DNA of 59,695 nt from Lachnospiraceae bacterium (GCA_022510615.1 JAFLTC010000010.1:1-59695); one strand, 5' to 3'; shown: positions 51,320-59,557, numbered from the stretch's first letter. Numbers and translations are program-made. Notes: a model not told the origin generated them from the letters alone.

Positions 51320-52765
51320 TTACTTCTCGTATTCCCAGTCTTTCAATTCCATATTCTGCTCTATATAGAAGTCCAGATTATCGTCCTCGTACATGTACAG
51401 TGTGTCATAAATTTTCCGCTGCATTTCCACATATTCCACACTTTTTTTATCAAACTTCCGCAATTTACCGGTATTCAAATCAAAACAGGCAAACTGTATT
51501 TTATCCATCGGCTTATTCAAAAACAAAAATGCCTTGCCGTCTGCAACCATCTCACACTGTCCCGCATTTTGCCGGTAAGTAACTCCGGTTTCCTTTTCGT
51601 TGCTATTTATGTAAGACTTCCATACTCCCCGTTTGTATGCACTGTTTTCCCATATCGCTTCGCATAACTCCTTTTCATAGACAAGAGTTTTGTCCTCCAT
51701 ACTGATACTGAATATCACAACTTTGCTCTCACAAATCTCATCGTTTTTCAGAGTCAACCGTAGCTGTATATACGCCCGATCACCCTCGCAAAATACATTG
51801 TACAGGGAAAAATCATATCTTCCTCCTGCCAGACCTTCCTCATACAGCTTTTCTGACAAATCTTCCTCCGTGCACAATACCTGGTCCTCGCCTGTCCGGA
51901 AATCATATGCATCAATCTCGCTGAAAAAATCTGCATAAGCAGAGGAAATAGGTTGTTTCCAATAAAAGAGAAAATTTCCGGACTGCACCGAATCCACTAT
52001 TGGAGCCGCATGACTTTTTCGCTTACTCACCGTTTCCCATTTCAACGTATCCAGATTTTGTTTCCGCAGCACTGTAGTGATGGTATTTTTCAAATCGCTC
52101 GTCCGATGATATATAAGATACTCATTCTCAAAAATTCCCAGTACTCCTATATCGTTAGATACTATATCAAGTTCTTCTTCCAAATTCCCAAAAGGTCTCT
52201 CTACCGCTTTTGTTTTTTTCTGCCGGTCATATCGGATAAATTCCCCGTCAAAATTATAATATAAGATATACTTGGAATTTCCGGTTACCGCATCAGTTGG
52301 TATCAGGTCTGACTCCAGCTTGATTTCTTCCTTCTCCGGCTCAAGCGGTTCATCTCCCTCTTCCCCTTTCCGGATAGGAAGATAATAAATTGCCTGCTTG
52401 TCATCAGAGAAAGTTTTTTCATAGCATATGCCGGCATCATCCACGTATAAGATTTCCGTATCCTCTTTTGTTATTGCTGTCCCTACTCTCGTTCCGTCAT
52501 TTCGAAACTGGACAATCCCATCGTCCCCGCCATCACAGGCATTCCCCTCGTGTAACTCCGATAAACTCAAATAATAATTCGTGGAATTACCATACCGAGA
52601 TGGATTTTTCTCTATCAAATTCCCCACCGTTTTCGCGTCATTTCCCGTAGTGGAAGCACCGCTTGCCTCTGTATGATCCCCAGAGGTGACGGTACCACAG
52701 CCCGTCACAAAAAAGGCGGCTAACATTGTCATGCTGATTACTTTTCTCCAACTTCTCTTTTTCAT
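51320..52765 (-). CDS. Paralogous lipoprotein, array copy 1 (promoter-proximal)
   Basis: A 481-residue lipoprotein: MKKRSWRKVISMTMLAAFFV then TGC (Cys23), linker TSGDHTEASGASTTGND, then GNSTNYYLSLSELHEGNACD, DGIVQFRNDGTRVGTAITKE, LYVDDAGICYEKTFSDDKQ, YYLPIRKGEEGDEPLEPEKE, FIRYDRQKKTKAVERPFGN, RKQNLDTLKWETVSKRKSHA, IDAYDFRTGEDQVLCTEEDL, FCEGDRAYIQLRLTLKN, SKVVIFSISMEDKTLVYEKE, YRQNAGQCEMVADGKAFLFL, FACFDLNTGKLRKFDKKSVE and a final DWEYEK. AAGGAGG lies before ATG 52765. Being first, it may be the founder copy or the best expressed. No function is recognised for the family. Confidence 0.77.
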   Translation of the reverse strand: MKKRSWRKVISMTMLAAFFVTGCGTVTSGDHTEASGASTTGNDAKTVGNLIEKNPSRYGNSTNYYLSLSELHEGNACDGGDDGIVQFRNDGTRVGTAITKEDTEILYVDDAGICYEKTFSDDKQAIYYLPIRKGEEGDEPLEPEKEEIKLESDLIPTDAVTGNSKYILYYNFDGEFIRYDRQKKTKAVERPFGNLEEELDIVSNDIGVLGIFENEYLIYHRTSDLKNTITTVLRKQNLDTLKWETVSKRKSHAAPIVDSVQSGNFLFYWKQPISSAYADFFSEIDAYDFRTGEDQVLCTEEDLSEKLYEEGLAGGRYDFSLYNVFCEGDRAYIQLRLTLKNDEICESKVVIFSISMEDKTLVYEKELCEAIWENSAYKRGVWKSYINSNEKETGVTYRQNAGQCEMVADGKAFLFLNKPMDKIQFACFDLNTGKLRKFDKKSVEYVEMQRKIYDTLYMYEDDNLDFYIEQNMELKDWEYEK

Positions 52766-52831
52766 TCGTATCCTCCTTTTATACGAACTCTTTCGCACAA
52801 CATAATGCTATTATTTTACTTTGTAAACCTT

Positions 52832-52860
52832 ATTGTAGTGCAAAGAGTTTAAATTGTCAA
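52832..52860 (-). promoter_or_regulatory. Sigma-A promoter of the lipoprotein array
   Basis: TTGACA (52855-52860), a 17-nt spacer and TACAAT (52832-52837), about 65 nt before the first lipoprotein ATG. The next stretch upstream, 52861-53011, is very A/T-rich and holds no gene. Confidence 0.8.
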
Positions 52861-53011
52861 CCTATATTTTCAAGTATATTGCTAAAATAAATACTGGTTT
52901 CTCATCCTTGTAAAATATAGCACAAAGATTGTCGGAAATCATCACAATTATATTTAAATAAAATTACAAAAATGGTAATATATTACAGAATAGTTACGAA
53001 TTTATTAGATT

Positions 53012-53057
53012 AATAGAAAACGCCCTCTGCCGTGTTATCCTTCCGCGGCAAAAGGCG
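53012..53057 (-). terminator. Intrinsic terminator after the small-gene region
   Basis: CGCCTTTTGCCG (53046-53057) pairs with CGGCAGAGGGCG (53021-53032), 12 bp with two G-U pairs and a 13-nt loop, followed by TTTTCTATT. Confidence 0.85.
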
Positions 53058-53082
53058 TGGGGTGTAACTTTGAGGTTTTCAT
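53035..53082 (-). CDS. 15-codon ORF running into the terminator
   Basis: ATG at 53082 behind GGAGGTACAA, peptide MKTSKLHPTPFAAEG, stop TAA inside the terminator loop. The 5' arm of the terminator is coding, so ribosomes on this ORF would open the hairpin. It begins 17 nt after the stop of the small broken gene. It may be a real microprotein, a remnant of a larger gene, or chance; the strong ribosome site is the main support. Confidence 0.35.
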   Translation of the reverse strand: MKTSKLHPTPFAAEG

Positions 53083-53098
53083 TTGTACCTCCATTCTC

Positions 53099-53376
53099 TC
53101 ATGCTTTGTAATCAGCTTCCGTGGAAAAGATGAAACAAAACTGTCTGGCTCTTTTGTCATACTGGTTCAGTCCTCCCATAAGCCGGAGATGTTCTTCTCT
53201 TCCGATACTTGGTGTGTTTCGTCTGGCACGCCGTTTATTCTCCTTTTCTGTTTCCAGAACCTGAGCAAACGACTGCTCCGGCGAATGTTTCTTTTCCTCA
53301 TCCCGATAATGGTTTACTTTTAGTACTCCATTTACGGGTTTTACGGATTTGATTTCAAAAACCTTGAATAATGCAT
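53099..53376 (-). pseudogene. Small hypothetical gene with apparent 1-nt frameshift
   Basis: A coding frame of about 90 codons reads FEIKSVKPVNGVLKVNHYRD, then SFAQVLETEKENKRRARR, LMGGLNQYDKRARQ, FIFSTEADYKA and stop at 53099, but has no ATG, GTG or TTG near its beginning. An ATG at 53376, behind AAGGAGGGG, reads MHYSRFLKSNP and stops in the next frame. Adding one T to the T5 run (A5 at 53357-53361 on the plus strand) would join them to give a normal protein beginning MHYSRFFEIKSVKPVNG. So this is either a frameshift pseudogene, a phase-variable or slippage-dependent gene, or an indel in the assembly. The family is not recognised. The promoter region before it has a sigma-28-like -10. Confidence 0.6.
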
Positions 53377-53448
53377 CTGCGATAATCCCCTCCTTGGAAC
53401 TTATTTCAACAGTTACTTATGTCAAGCACTCCATTGCTTTCACTTATT

Positions 53449-53475
53449 ATATCGGCAGTTTTATACAGATTCTTG
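53449..53475 (-). promoter_or_regulatory. Sigma-28-like promoter candidate for the small gene
   Basis: GCCGATAT (53449-53456) exactly matches the sigma-28/sigma-D -10. The -35 region, 15 nt upstream, reads CAAG (53472-53475) rather than TAAA, so it is weak. An overlapping TATAAT could serve sigma-A, but no good sigma-A -35 is seen. Confidence 0.4.
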
Positions 53476-53489
53476 AACACAAATTCGCT

Positions 53490-54659
53490 TTATTCCGTTA
53501 TTCTCCTCTGATTTTCCGACTCCTGCATCAGCTTTTCCAGTGTGCCGTGAAGATTCATACTGTCACACAAAGTCTGATAGGCTGTCGTTTCCGCAGGCTT
53601 TTTTCCCTTCCCTTTGATGGCACGTATCATAAGATTTTTCGGTGTATGCTCCGTGTCTATAAATTCCAGTATCTGAACCTCATAGCCCTTCTGCTCCAGA
53701 AGATTTGCCCGTAGCCCGTCCGTTATAAGAGCCGCAATTTTTTCTTTTAAAACCCCATATTTTAAGACCGGCTGTAAAAGTTCACCGGATATCTGACGGT
53801 TTATCTCATGCTGACAGCAGGGCACGGATAAAATGACCTTTGCTCCCCAGCGCACTGCCTTATCCAGAGCAAAATCCGTCGCCGTATCGCAGGCGTGCAG
53901 GGTGACTACCATATCCACCGTATCCACACCTTCGTAGGAGCTGATGTCGCCCTGTAAAAATGTTAAATCGTCATAGCCAAGCTTTTCTGCCAGCCGGTTA
54001 CAGTTTCTTATGACCTCCTCTTTTAAATCCAGCCCTATCATGTTTACCTCATAGCCCTCCATGATTTTCAGATAATGGTACAGGGCAAAGGTAAGGTAGG
54101 ATTTTCCACAGCCAAAATCTAGAATCGTCAGGCGCTTTCCCTTTTCCAGTCTGGGAAGAACATCCCGGACAAATTCTAAAAAGCGGTTAATCTGACGGAA
54201 TTTTTTATGCTTTTTGTCTATCACTTTTCCTTCTTTTGTCTGAACACCCAGTTCCACCAAAAAAGGAACCGGCTCTCTCTCCGGCAGAATATAGGCTTTC
54301 TTCCGGTTATGGGTAAGAGTCAGTTTTTTGTAAGCTTCGGTCTGTTTTTTACGGATAGTGGATTTTCCCTTTTTACTGACCAAAGCCGTGCATACAAAGG
54401 AGGCTGCCGTAATTTCTATCTGCTTATAAACTGTGGTGAGAAGCTCCTCCACCTTCTTTATTGCCTCCGGTTTTGAATAGTTGTCATGGAATACCTGATT
54501 GTTTCGGTAGGTTTCAAATTGAAAGCAAAGATTCCCTCTGTTTTCAAAAGGACGGATGACTACCTTTTGTGCCGCCTCGGTTTTTCTTTTATTGCTTAAA
54601 ATAATCCGTATCAGATTTTCATCCATGGACTGGTCCAATATCTCTAATAGCTGTTTCAT
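53490..54659 (-). CDS. Class I SAM-dependent methyltransferase (RlmKL/METTL25-like core), substrate unknown
   Basis: A 389-residue protein. An N-terminal domain of about 170 residues (MKQLLEILDQSMDENLIRII, FHDNYSKPEAIKKVEELLTT) precedes a Rossmann methyltransferase: LTILDFGCGKSYLTFALYHY (motif I), MIGLDLKEEVIRNC, LTFLQGDISSYEG, and MVVTLHACDTATDFALDKAV with VILSVPCCQHEINRQ. The HACDTATD and VPCCQHE pair is the hallmark of a poorly studied family related to METTL25/GSTCD and to some RNA methylases. The target is unknown; RNA is a reasonable guess. GAGGGGAAT precedes the ATG. No terminator is evident before the small downstream gene. Confidence 0.85.
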   Translation of the reverse strand: MKQLLEILDQSMDENLIRIILSNKRKTEAAQKVVIRPFENRGNLCFQFETYRNNQVFHDNYSKPEAIKKVEELLTTVYKQIEITAASFVCTALVSKKGKSTIRKKQTEAYKKLTLTHNRKKAYILPEREPVPFLVELGVQTKEGKVIDKKHKKFRQINRFLEFVRDVLPRLEKGKRLTILDFGCGKSYLTFALYHYLKIMEGYEVNMIGLDLKEEVIRNCNRLAEKLGYDDLTFLQGDISSYEGVDTVDMVVTLHACDTATDFALDKAVRWGAKVILSVPCCQHEINRQISGELLQPVLKYGVLKEKIAALITDGLRANLLEQKGYEVQILEFIDTEHTPKNLMIRAIKGKGKKPAETTAYQTLCDSMNLHGTLEKLMQESENQRRITE

Positions 54660-54692
54660 ATTCCCCTCGATTTCGAAGTGTTAGTCTTATAC

Positions 54693-54729
54693 ATAACATA
54701 ACGGCGCCAAAATGGCACCGTTATGTTAT
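54693..54729 (-). terminator. Hairpin after the decarboxylase cluster
   Basis: 16 paired positions (54693-54708 with 54714-54729) around a 5-nt loop. The one imperfect pair is G-U in the minus-strand RNA but C-A in the plus-strand RNA, which points to a role in the minus transcript, although the U-run (TATTTTTT) lies on the plus-strand side. Confidence 0.55.
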
Positions 54730-54792
54730 TTTTTACTTTATAGGAAAGTTCTCCTTTGCGGAGTGGGGTGCATTTCCCAGCTGCCCCTTTTT

Positions 54793-56205
54793 TTATACAG
54801 GATATACCTGATTTTCTTTATCTGCCAGTGTGGCATCTACTTTTGTTTTCTGTGCTTCCCGGTATTTAAAGAAGTCCGTGGCTACCTGTGGGAACAGAGC
54901 GTAAGAAAGAATGTCCTCATCCTGCTCCTTCCACTGAGACATTTCCGCCTCCAGTTTCTTCAGCTGCGGCTCGATTAAATCCGCCGGACGGCATGTAATC
55001 GGTTCCGTATCGCCGATACATTTTTTCTGAACTTCTGAATTAAACGGTTTTACAGTCTGTCCGAACTCACCGGCAAGGAGCTTTTTGGATTCCTTTGTCA
55101 CCATCTTATAGCGCTCTCCTGCCACGACATTCAGCACTGCCTGAGTTCCTACGATCTGGGAAGACGGAGTAACCAATGGCGGCTCACCAAAGTCCTGTCT
55201 TACCCTTGGCACCTCTGCCAGAACGGCTTCATACTTATCTTCCTGACCCATTTCCTTTAACTGGGACACCAGGTTGGAAAGCATACCACCCGGCACCTGA
55301 TATCTCAGTGTATTAATATCTACACCGAGTACCTTTGTATTCATAAGCCCGCTTGCCAGAGCCTCCTCGCGAAGCGGACGGAAATATTCGGCAATTTCCG
55401 ATAACAGATTCTGATCCAGACCGGTATCGTATGGAGTTCCACGGAAGGTCTCCACCATAACCTCTGTTGCCGGCTGGCTTGTTCCCAGTGCAAACGGACT
55501 CATGGCGGTGTCAATAATATCACATCCTGCTTCTACCGCTTTCATATAAGTCATGGCAGCCACACCGGAAGTGTAATGGGTATGAAGGTCAATCGGAATC
55601 TCCACGGATTCTTTCAGTGCCGTCACAAGCTCGGTAGCCTGGTACGGAGTCAGAAGACCCGCCATATCCTTAATACACAGGGATTTGGCACCCATATCCT
55701 CAATTTTCTTTGCTATATCTTTCCAGTAATCCATCGTATAGGCATCGCCCAGCGTATAGGAAAGAGCAATCTGGGCATGGCCGTTTTCCTTGTTGGCAGC
55801 CTTTACTGCTGTTTCCAGATTGCGGATATCATTCAGACAGTCAAAAATACGAATGATATCGATACCATTTGCCAGGGATTTCTGTACAAAGTATTCTACC
55901 ACATCGTCCGCGTAGTGGTTATATCCTAAAATATTCTGCCCGCGGAATAACATCTGCAATTTTGTGTTTTTAAAGCCGTCTCTTAATTTACGAAGTCTTT
56001 CCCATGGGTCTTCCTTCAAAAAACGAAGAGAGGCATCAAAGGTAGCACCGCCCCAGCACTCAACGGCATGGTAGCCTACCTGATCCATTTTATCAATAAT
56101 CGGCAACATCTGTTCTGTTGTCATACGGGTTGCAATCAAAGACTGGTGTGCATCACGCAGGATTGTTTCCGTAATCTTGATTGGCTTTTTCGTTATCTCT
56201 GCCAT
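54793..56205 (-). CDS. oadA: OadA/PycB/5S-type carboxyltransferase (oxaloacetate-pyruvate), no biotin domain
   Basis: Transfers carboxyl between biotin and pyruvate/oxaloacetate. The 470 residues contain the HMGL-like barrel and the conserved carboxyltransferase domain: ITETILRDAHQSLIATRMTT, ECWGGATFDASLRFLKEDPW, MLFRGQNILGYNHYADDVVE, the biotin-accepting Lys in AKSLCIKDMAGLLTPY, IDLHTHYTSGVAAMTYMKAV, IDTAMSPFALGTSQPATEVM, and DFGEPPLVTPSSQIVGTQAV. It stops before a biotinyl domain, which is a separate gene upstream, as in transcarboxylase 5S. AGGAGGATATAAAA precedes the ATG. It is the last gene of the cluster. Confidence 0.93.
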   Translation of the reverse strand: MAEITKKPIKITETILRDAHQSLIATRMTTEQMLPIIDKMDQVGYHAVECWGGATFDASLRFLKEDPWERLRKLRDGFKNTKLQMLFRGQNILGYNHYADDVVEYFVQKSLANGIDIIRIFDCLNDIRNLETAVKAANKENGHAQIALSYTLGDAYTMDYWKDIAKKIEDMGAKSLCIKDMAGLLTPYQATELVTALKESVEIPIDLHTHYTSGVAAMTYMKAVEAGCDIIDTAMSPFALGTSQPATEVMVETFRGTPYDTGLDQNLLSEIAEYFRPLREEALASGLMNTKVLGVDINTLRYQVPGGMLSNLVSQLKEMGQEDKYEAVLAEVPRVRQDFGEPPLVTPSSQIVGTQAVLNVVAGERYKMVTKESKKLLAGEFGQTVKPFNSEVQKKCIGDTEPITCRPADLIEPQLKKLEAEMSQWKEQDEDILSYALFPQVATDFFKYREAQKTKVDATLADKENQVYPV

Positions 56206-56253
56206 TTTTATATCCTCCTGTTATTATTTAAACTAGCTTTTCAGCTGCACTTT

Positions 56254-57372
56254 CTATACTCCAAAGATTGCCATAAATACACCGGCCGCCACCGCAGTAC
56301 CGATAACTCCGGCAACATTCGGTCCCATGGCATGCATCAGAAGGAAGTTGGTCGGGTCCGCCTCAGAACCAACCTTCTGGGAAACCCTGGCCGCCATAGG
56401 CACCGCAGATACACCGGCAGAACCAATCAGCGGGTTCACCTTACCCCTCGTCACAATACACATCAGTTTTCCAAACAACACACCGGTCGCCGTACCAACA
56501 GCAAAAGCTGCCAGTCCCAATACAACGATTTTCAGTGTGGCCGGAACAAGAAATTCCGCACCACTTGTTTTCGCTCCTACGGAAGTACCCAGCAGGATAA
56601 CGACAATATACATCATCGCATTGGATGCCGTTTCCGCCAGCTGTTTTACTACGCCGGACTCCTTAAACACATTACCGAGCATGAGCATACCAATCAGCGG
56701 AGCCGTGCTCGGAAGAATCAGACATACCACCGTAGTAACGACAATCGGGAACAGAATACGCTCCAACTTGGATACCGGACGAAGCTGCTCCATTTTAATG
56801 GCACGCTCCTTCTTTGTAGTGAGCAGTTTCATAATCGGCGGCTGGATAATCGGCACCAGTGACATATAGGAATAGGCTGCCACGGCTATGGAACCCATCA
56901 GATGTCCCTGTCCCAGCTTTCCGGCAAGGAAAATTGAAGTAGGACCGTCCGCTCCACCGATAATGGAAATCGCCGCTGCCTCTTTCCCGTTGAAGCCCAT
57001 CACGATGGCTAACAGATAGGCAGAAAAGATACCAAACTGTGCCGCTGCTCCCAAAAGGAAGCTCTTCGGGTTGGCAATCAGCGGACCAAAGTCCGTCATG
57101 GCACCAACGCCAAGGAAAATCAGGGACGGCAGAATACTCCACTCATCCAGCATAAAGAAATAATGCAATAAACCGCCTTCCTGAATAATATTTGGATAAA
57201 TATTAACCAACAGCATACCCATGGCAATCGGAATCAACAGTAACGGCTCATATCCTTTTTTAATTGCCAGATACAGAAAGAGAAAGGCAACTAAAATCAT
57301 CACATAACTGCGCCAGTCCATGGTTCCGTTAAAAAACGCTGTCTGGTTAATAAGATTTTGTAATACTTCCAT
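56254..57372 (-). CDS. oadB: Na+-translocating decarboxylase beta subunit
   Basis: The integral membrane subunit that decarboxylates carboxybiotin and pumps Na+ outward. The 372-residue protein is highly hydrophobic with about nine helices. It has the family hallmark [20 protein letters not shown] with the essential Asp, [60 protein letters not shown] and [20 protein letters not shown]. It sits between the biotin carrier and the OadA-type gene. GGAGGTAATTAAG precedes the ATG. Confidence 0.96.
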   Translation of the reverse strand: MEVLQNLINQTAFFNGTMDWRSYVMILVAFLFLYLAIKKGYEPLLLIPIAMGMLLVNIYPNIIQEGGLLHYFFMLDEWSILPSLIFLGVGAMTDFGPLIANPKSFLLGAAAQFGIFSAYLLAIVMGFNGKEAAAISIIGGADGPTSIFLAGKLGQGHLMGSIAVAAYSYMSLVPIIQPPIMKLLTTKKERAIKMEQLRPVSKLERILFPIVVTTVVCLILPSTAPLIGMLMLGNVFKESGVVKQLAETASNAMMYIVVILLGTSVGAKTSGAEFLVPATLKIVVLGLAAFAVGTATGVLFGKLMCIVTRGKVNPLIGSAGVSAVPMAARVSQKVGSEADPTNFLLMHAMGPNVAGVIGTAVAAGVFMAIFGV

Positions 57373-57405
57373 CTTAATTACCTCCGGTCTTTTTTATTGA
57401 TTGAA

Positions 57406-57795
57406 TTAATCCATCGTAGCTAATACATCGCCGGATTCAACCATTGCACCGGAGTTTACATTAATGCTGGCTACTTTACCGTCCTGTGGAGCAACCACTT
57501 CATTTTCCATTTTCATGGCTTCCAGAAGGAGGATAACTTCACCTTTCTTTACTTCCTGTCCTACACTTGCTTTCACGGACAAAATTTTACCAGGCATCGG
57601 TGCTGTTACCTGCACAGAGCCTGCAGTGCCGCCTGCCGGTGCTTTCGCTGGTGCCGGAGCAGGAGCCGCTTTCGGAGCTGGGGCTGCCGCCGGGGCAGGA
57701 CTCGGTGCCGCTGCCGGAGCAGAACCACTGCCTGATTTTTCCTCCACCGCTACATCATATACTGTACCATTTACTGTAATTGTATAATTTTTCAT
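57406..57795 (-). CDS. Biotin carrier protein (1.3S/MmdC type)
   Basis: Carries carboxybiotin between the carboxyltransferases and OadB. The 129 residues have MKNYTITVNGTVYDVAVEE at the start, an Ala/Pro-rich flexible linker (about 25-58), and the biotinyl domain with GKILSVKASVGQEVKKGEVI and the biotinylated Lys in LLEAMKMENEVVAPQDGKV. The linker is typical of swinging carrier arms. AAGGAGGATATCGAA precedes the ATG. Confidence 0.96.
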   Translation of the reverse strand: MKNYTITVNGTVYDVAVEEKSGSGSAPAAAPSPAPAAAPAPKAAPAPAPAKAPAGGTAGSVQVTAPMPGKILSVKASVGQEVKKGEVILLLEAMKMENEVVAPQDGKVASINVNSGAMVESGDVLATMD

Positions 57796-57813
57796 TTCGA
57801 TATCCTCCTTCGA

Positions 57814-58176
57814 TTAATTTGAAAATGTACGTTTTTTTATTGAACGAATCACCAATCCATCCGCTGCTGTCTTGACACCGGTTTCCTCCTCCATCTGGGC
57901 GGCAATCGCCGCTGCAATAACTGCCACAATCTGACTGTTATCTACTGACGATGTGCTTACCGGTGCTTTACCTGGGGTTTCCGCCGTCTTCACCGGTGCT
58001 GCCCCGCTGCTGGCTGCTTTCTTTTTCTTCTCGCCGCTTAGTAACACCGGCACAAACTTCAGAAGAAAAATAATGAAAGAAATCAAAATCAGAACGGTAA
58101 ATACGATTCCCATACTGATACCGGTATGAACAAGTGCCTCCGGAATGGTTACTTCTGATACATCCTGTAAAAACAT
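57814..58176 (-). CDS. oadG: OadG-family decarboxylase gamma subunit
   Basis: A 120-residue protein with one N-terminal membrane helix (GISMGIVFTVLILISFIIFL), an Ala/Pro/Lys linker, and a C-terminal helical segment SQIVAVIAAAIAAQMEE, which matches the segment that binds the OadA side in OadG and MmdD proteins. It helps assemble the membrane and soluble parts. It starts 4 nt after the stop of the large carboxyltransferase gene. Confidence 0.88.
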   Translation of the reverse strand: MFLQDVSEVTIPEALVHTGISMGIVFTVLILISFIIFLLKFVPVLLSGEKKKKAASSGAAPVKTAETPGKAPVSTSSVDNSQIVAVIAAAIAAQMEEETGVKTAADGLVIRSIKKRTFSN

Positions 58177-58180
58177 CTCA

Positions 58181-59557
58181 TCACCTCATTCCGAACATCT
58201 GCATTGCATAAATTAAGTGCTTGCGTACTTCCCCGCCCTCAATTATATTATCAACATATCCTCTGCCGGCAGCCACTTTAGCGTCACACTGAACTTTATC
58301 AAACTCCTCTGCCTTTTCCTCCAGAGCTGCTTTTGTATCTGCTGCTTTTGCGATTTCATCCTCATACATAATCTGAGCCGCGGTCTTGGCATCCATAACA
58401 CCGACCTTCGCTCCCTCTAAGGCAAGAACAAGATCCGCTCCTATATGCTTAGAATTCATCGCCACATAGGCACTGCCATAAGCCTTTCCGGTAATCACAT
58501 TGATTCTCGGTACATCCGCACTGGCAAAGGCATAGGTCATATCTGCCACAGCCTGGGATATTGTCTTTTCCTCTTCCATAGAGGAAGCATATTCCGCTAC
58601 ATTTGTCAGTGTCACAATCGGAAGTCCGAAAGCATCACAGAAATAAGTAAACTGCTCTGCCTTTTTACATCCGGCAGTGGAAAGAACACCCTCATCCGCA
58701 TTGGCGATTGCACCGACGGTCACGCCGTCTAAGGACAAAAGTCCAGTGATCATTTCTTTCCCATATTCTGCCTTCAACTCAATAAACTTTGTGTCGTCTG
58801 CAATCTGTGTCAGAGCCTCTTTCGCATCGGTAGCATACCCGTCAAAACCTGTCAGTACACGATTACTGTCATCGGAGGTGTCGACTGCTGCCGCTGCCCC
58901 TGCATTGGCCGGAAGCATGGAAACGAGAGTACGGATGTTTGTGAGTACCTCCGCTTCATTCTGACACACAATATCTACATTACCCGCCTCAGCCTGAAAA
59001 GCCGCTGCTGCGGTGTCGCATTTTTCTACACGGTTTCCCTCCACCGCATTCGGGGAGTTGACAAACAGGCGTCCGTTTTCTGCATCCATTAATGTAATAT
59101 CACTGAATTTGGATGAAATTGCCACGCCGCCGCCACAGGAACCTAAAATAGCACTAATCTGAGGAATTACGCCGGAGGCCTTTACCTTCGCCATATAAAT
59201 TTCACCGAATCCCGCCAGGGCATCCACTGCCTCCTGTACACGGATTCCGGCACAGTCAATCAAACCGATGACCGGTGCCCCCGCTTTTAGAGCCATCTCA
59301 TAAATAGCGGCAATTTTCTTTGCATGCATCTCGCCAACAGAGCCATTCATCGCTTTTACGTCCTGGCTATAAATATATACCAGATTTGAATCCACGATAC
59401 CGTAACCGGTAATTACGCCATCGGCCGGCACTGCTTTTTCCTGCATGTTGAAATCGGTATTTCTCTTTGTAATCAGTCCGCCAATCTCAACAAAACTGTT
59501 TGCGTCAACAAGGTTTTCAATGCGCTCTCTTGCTGACATTTTAGCTGTGTTACTCAT
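58181..59557 (-). CDS. mmdA: Acyl-CoA-type carboxyltransferase (MmdA/12S-like)
   Basis: A 458-residue member of the acyl-CoA carboxyltransferase family with two crotonase-like halves: SARERIENLVDANSFVEIGG, ADGVITGYGIVDSNLVYIYS, GSVGEMHAKKIAAIYEMALK, IGLIDCAGIRVQEAVDALAG, ISAILGSCGGGVAISSKFSD, LLSLDGVTVGAIANADEGVL and INVITGKAYGSAYVAMNSKH. It moves carboxyl between an acyl-CoA (methylmalonyl-CoA or similar) and biotin. It is about 50 residues shorter than MmdA or 12S, with the biotin-region glycines kept. GGAGGGCTGCAA precedes the ATG. The exact CoA substrate is not readable. Confidence 0.88.
   Translation of the reverse strand: MSNTAKMSARERIENLVDANSFVEIGGLITKRNTDFNMQEKAVPADGVITGYGIVDSNLVYIYSQDVKAMNGSVGEMHAKKIAAIYEMALKAGAPVIGLIDCAGIRVQEAVDALAGFGEIYMAKVKASGVIPQISAILGSCGGGVAISSKFSDITLMDAENGRLFVNSPNAVEGNRVEKCDTAAAAFQAEAGNVDIVCQNEAEVLTNIRTLVSMLPANAGAAAAVDTSDDSNRVLTGFDGYATDAKEALTQIADDTKFIELKAEYGKEMITGLLSLDGVTVGAIANADEGVLSTAGCKKAEQFTYFCDAFGLPIVTLTNVAEYASSMEEEKTISQAVADMTYAFASADVPRINVITGKAYGSAYVAMNSKHIGADLVLALEGAKVGVMDAKTAAQIMYEDEIAKAADTKAALEEKAEEFDKVQCDAKVAAGRGYVDNIIEGGEVRKHLIYAMQMFGMR

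Noticed and set aside
53057-53323. Plus-strand ORF of 88 codons
   Set aside because: It is antisense to the minus-strand coding frame, has no ribosome site and a Cys/Phe/Leu-rich composition unlike a real protein.
56068-56862. Plus-strand ORF of 264 codons opposite oadA/oadB
   Set aside because: It lies across the oadA 5' end and the oadB gene, is rich in His, Arg, Asn and Gln as expected of an antisense shadow, and has no ribosome site.
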